A stretch of 8,142 bases of DNA from Armatimonadota bacterium (lineage in GTDB: Bacteria > Armatimonadota > Fimbriimonadia > Fimbriimonadales > Fimbriimonadaceae). Below are positions 5,507 to 8,142 of the stretch, piece by piece. The DNA lies in NCBI GenBank assembly GCA_023423495.1, contig JAFAFM010000039.1, positions 1 through 8,142 of the forward strand. The letters run 5' to 3'. The notes under the pieces are model-generated. The model made no database searches. It was not told where the DNA came from and saw nothing but the letters and a program-made list of their open reading frames with translations. Each line of letters starts with the position of its first letter. The first letter of the stretch is position 1. The translations under genes and the position numbers were made by a program.

Positions 5507-7519
5507 ATGGAAATAACGCCCCGCCCTCTAACCCTCCGAGACTTCATGGTTATCCTCCGCCGACAGCGGATTTGGGTGATCGGAATTGTTCTCGCCAGCC
5601 TTCTTATAGGCTATGCGTTCGTGCGCTTCACCACGCCGGTGTACGAAACGTCCACTACGATTTTGATTCAAGGTTCGAGCAGTGGAGGAAACAATCAAGA
5701 CCCAGTTTCCAACGTTTCTCTTCCGGTTCCGATGATGTCGATGGCGACTCAAATGCAAATCTTGCAGAGTCCCGCGCTTCTCAGTCAGACGTACGAAAAG
5801 ATCAACGTCGCACCTGAATCGCTTGATCAAAGGAAGCCTGACGTTAAGGTCTCGCAGATGGGCGAGACAGCAATGCTTCAGTTGTCGGTACAGTCAACCG
5901 ATCCCAACTTAGCAAAGCAGATTGCTGAGGTACTGCCTCTTCAGTTCCAGGCTTACATGCGGGACGATCGGCAGACCGAGGTGCAGAACTCCATCGACTT
6001 TCTCAACGACAGCATTCGTGAGCAGAAGGCGCTTCTCCAAGCCGACCAAAAGAATTTGAGCGAATATCGCCGCCAACTGGATCTCCCGCTGGTGATGGGT
6101 CAGGCTGGAGACCGAAGCGCTCGCTCGATTTCCGCGGAGGATAACGTAGACGCCGCAACCACGCAGGTTATGGTAATCCAGCGAAGGATGAACAGTCTCC
6201 AAGCTGAAAAGCGAAAGGCCATGGCAATGATGACCACTGTTCAGCAGACAGAGAACACAGCTTTGCGTGAACAGATAAAGCGCGAAATTCTGGGATTGGA
6301 GACTGATCGGAGCGTCCTCCTTCAAAAGTATCAGGAAGATCATCCTGACGTAAAGGCGATGGATAAGCGCATTGCGGACAAGAAGATCGAACTTGCAAAA
6401 GTTCCGCCCATGATGAGCGTCAAGCAGAATGTGACGAATCCCGATATCGAGAGTTTCGACAGCCAAATCGCCTCGGCGCGCGTGGAACTGGCGGCGGCGA
6501 ATCGTCAGCTTGCCCGCGCCAGGGAAATGAAGTCCAAGTCGGACTCCAAGCTCGAGCAGTATCGCGACATCGAGCCCAAGGAAACAGAACTCGTGTTAGC
6601 CGTCCAAAACCGAATGGCGGGCATTCAGAACTTGGAGAATACGCTGAAGTCGTTCGAACTTCGCCGCAATTCGGCCAAGGATATTGTCCGGCCAATGTCC
6701 GGCACGACTGAACCCAAGATTGTTAAACCCAACGACGTTCAATATGTCGCGATCGCCCTGCTGATGGGCTGCTTCCTCGCCCTTGGATTCGCAATGCTGA
6801 AAGACGTCGTCGACGACAAGGTTACGGATGCCGAAGAGATTTACGGCCTCACCGGCCTACCGGCCCTCGGTTCGGTGCCGGTATTGCCGCAGCGAGGCGC
6901 TCCGGCATTGGCAATGACCAAGCCTAATGACCGTCTCCTTGAGAAGTATCGAATCCTTCGCTTCAACCTGCTCTTCTCGACCATGAAGGAACCAGTGCGT
7001 TCCATCATGGTGACGAGCAGCAGTCCAGCGGAAGGGAAGACCGAATTGGCGTGCAATCTTGCGGTCGCTGCTGCTGGCGAGGGCCGAAAGGTTATTCTCG
7101 TCGACGCGAACCTACGGTATCCGATGATTCACCAGAAGATGAACGTCGCCGGCAAGCCAGGTCTTACCGACGTCGCCGCCGGTACGGCGAAGCTTTCGGA
7201 GTGCCTGCACCCGACCGTCATTCCTGGTCTGAGTGTGCTCACATGTGGAACAGAGATTTCCAACCCTGCAGAGTTCCTCGCTTCCTCCGGCATGCAGAAT
7301 GTGAAGGCTCAGCTCGATGAAATCGCCGACCTCGTTATTTTCGATTCGGCCAACTGCCTTGGAATGGCCGATGCGATGGTTCTGTCTTCGGTCGCCGAAA
7401 GCGTGCTGTTTGTGGCCAAGTCGGGCACTACCAAGCGAACCACTATCCTTCGGGGCCTCGATGTGCTGAGGCAGGCCAACGCCCGCGTGCTGGGTGTGGC
7501 CATGAACGGTCCAGCCTAA
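5507..7519 (+). CDS. Wzc-like polysaccharide co-polymerase fused to a BY-kinase domain (atypical kinase)
   Basis: This 670-residue inner-membrane protein is of the kind that sets chain length and drives export of surface polysaccharide. A Wzz domain starts at the N terminus, with membrane helix 1 at about 22-39. A long periplasmic coiled coil (about 150-395, Gln/Lys/Glu-rich) follows, then a Pro-containing segment and membrane helix 2 at 413-432. The cytoplasmic BY-kinase domain keeps the oligomerisation motif EX2RX2R (E479, R482, R485), Walker A SPAEGKT with K511 and T512, and Walker B ending at D613. Oddities: Walker A' reads VDANLR, so the second Asp of the usual DxD is N535; the usual DTPP after Walker B reads DSAN; and the protein stops right after the ATPase fold with no tyrosine beyond residue 538, so the autophosphorylated Tyr cluster is absent. 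It may be an ATP-binding switch or pseudokinase. It is immediately followed by an ABC-2 export permease. The ATG at 5507 lacks a strong ribosome-binding site. Confidence 0.92.
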   Translation: MEITPRPLTLRDFMVILRRQRIWVIGIVLASLLIGYAFVRFTTPVYETSTTILIQGSSSGGNNQDPVSNVSLPVPMMSMATQMQILQSPALLSQTYEKINVAPESLDQRKPDVKVSQMGETAMLQLSVQSTDPNLAKQIAEVLPLQFQAYMRDDRQTEVQNSIDFLNDSIREQKALLQADQKNLSEYRRQLDLPLVMGQAGDRSARSISAEDNVDAATTQVMVIQRRMNSLQAEKRKAMAMMTTVQQTENTALREQIKREILGLETDRSVLLQKYQEDHPDVKAMDKRIADKKIELAKVPPMMSVKQNVTNPDIESFDSQIASARVELAAANRQLARAREMKSKSDSKLEQYRDIEPKETELVLAVQNRMAGIQNLENTLKSFELRRNSAKDIVRPMSGTTEPKIVKPNDVQYVAIALLMGCFLALGFAMLKDVVDDKVTDAEEIYGLTGLPALGSVPVLPQRGAPALAMTKPNDRLLEKYRILRFNLLFSTMKEPVRSIMVTSSSPAEGKTELACNLAVAAAGEGRKVILVDANLRYPMIHQKMNVAGKPGLTDVAAGTAKLSECLHPTVIPGLSVLTCGTEISNPAEFLASSGMQNVKAQLDEIADLVIFDSANCLGMADAMVLSSVAESVLFVAKSGTTKRTTILRGLDVLRQANARVLGVAMNGPA

Positions 7520-8142
7520 ATGAGTTCCGGAAACGCCGCCGCTGAATCTCCTCAAAAGCCTTTAATCGTTTTAAAAGCCAAGAAGGGATTCAGCGCAATA
7601 CCGTTTCGCGATCTCATCATGTATCGCGACCTGCTCTTTACCCTTGCGGTTCGAGACGTTAAGCTCCGCTATCGACAAACGGCTCTCGGCGCGATTTGGG
7701 TGATTTTGCAGCCTTTGGTCGGCGCCGGGATTTTCAGCTTTGTCTTCGGGACTGTGGCTAACTTGCCCAGCGACGGGATCCCTTACATTGTGTTTTCATA
7801 CGTGGGAATGCTGTGCTGGAACCTGTTTAGCAACACCTTGACCAAGGCCAGTGCCTCCTTGGTTGGCAATTCTCATTTGGTTTCAAAGGTGTACTTCCCC
7901 CGTTTAATTCTGCCGTTGTCCGCGGTGCCTGGGGTCTTGCTCGACTTTTGCGTCGCCATGATCATGTACATCGTGATGATGGTGATCTTCGGAGTTGGGA
8001 TCACGGCCAACGTGCTTGCATTGCCATTGGTGCTGTTGATGGCGATCATGATGGCGTTGGGACTTGGTACTTACTTTTCGTCCCTCATGGTGACGTACCG
8101 CGACGTCCAGTACGTCATCCCAGTCCTGATCCAGTTCTTGCT
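7520..8142 (+). CDS. ABC-2 type polysaccharide export permease (Wzm/TagG/KpsM-like), 3'-truncated by window edge
   Basis: Translation from the ATG at 7520 is open to the right edge, giving 207 complete codons of a family usually about 260-290 residues long. The cytoplasmic N terminus is followed by the family motif YRDLLFTLAVRDVKLRYRQT (35-54) and LGAIWVILQP. KVYFPRLILPLS (123-134) is the hallmark loop of polysaccharide ABC-2 permeases. Membrane helices are seen at about 57-78, 88-106, 136-158 and 164-186. The protein would form the channel that exports a lipid-linked glycan, powered by a Wzt/TagH-like ATPase expected past the right edge. Its ATG begins on the base right after the TAA of the wzc-like gene (7517-7519) and no strong ribosome-binding site is seen, so translation is probably coupled to that gene. 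The family call is firm; the substrate is unknown. Confidence 0.93.
   Translation, partial: MSSGNAAAESPQKPLIVLKAKKGFSAIPFRDLIMYRDLLFTLAVRDVKLRYRQTALGAIWVILQPLVGAGIFSFVFGTVANLPSDGIPYIVFSYVGMLCWNLFSNTLTKASASLVGNSHLVSKVYFPRLILPLSAVPGVLLDFCVAMIMYIVMMVIFGVGITANVLALPLVLLMAIMMALGLGTYFSSLMVTYRDVQYVIPVLIQFL

Noticed and set aside
5909..6466. 185-codon open frame on the minus strand
   Set aside because: It lies fully antisense to the wzc-like coiled-coil region, has a protein-unlike composition (runs of His, Cys and Leu without motifs) and has no ribosome-binding site or family resemblance.

Overview
The window looks like a chromosomal segment of a free-living bacterium with mid-to-high GC. It joins a housekeeping region (an RseP-type protease and an initiator tRNA) to the start of a surface-polysaccharide locus. 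Nothing fixes the taxon. The weak Shine-Dalgarno sequences, the very large uncharacterised protein and the unusual polysaccharide co-polymerase would suit a little-studied phylum such as Armatimonadota (Fimbriimonas-like), but this is only an impression. No insertion sequence, integrase, CRISPR array or phage gene was seen.

Layout. (1) Positions 1-794, plus strand: the C-terminal part of an RseP/site-2-type intramembrane metalloprotease, cut by the left edge. (2) Positions 807-830: a strong hairpin terminator with T tracts, shared by the protease gene and the convergent tRNA. (3) Positions 838-914, minus strand: initiator tRNA-fMet with its diagnostic C1:A72 mismatch, preceded by its own candidate promoter. 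(4) Positions 965-3930, minus strand: a two-gene operon. An 856-residue protein of uncertain function, with a beta / alpha-rich / beta layout resembling carbohydrate-active enzymes, comes first. A 132-residue membrane-anchored coiled-coil protein follows, with an ATGA stop/start overlap. (5) An 87-bp divergent intergenic region (3931-4017) carries a 7-bp perfect inverted repeat. (6) Positions 4018-5232, plus strand: a GT4-type glycosyltransferase. (7) A 274-bp intergenic region (5233-5506) is rich in dyads and repeats and holds two candidate extended -10 promoters. (8) Positions 5507-7519, plus strand: a Wzc-like protein (Wzz chain-length domain, long coiled coil, BY-kinase ATPase domain). (9) Position 7520 to the right edge, plus strand: a Wzm/TagG/KpsM-like ABC-2 export permease that starts on the base after the preceding stop.

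How the genes may work together: the glycosyltransferase would add a sugar to a lipid-linked glycan at the cytoplasmic face. The permease, with an ATPase presumably encoded past the right edge, would export the glycan, and the Wzc-like protein would bridge the periplasm and control chain length or export. The divergent 856-residue protein could act on sugar polymers, but that is an inference from fold-like appearance and context. The points most worth a second look are the BY-kinase domain, which keeps Walker A and the oligomerisation motif but lacks the second Walker A' Asp and any tyrosine tail, its pairing with an ABC exporter, and the uncharacterised coupled gene pair on the minus strand.
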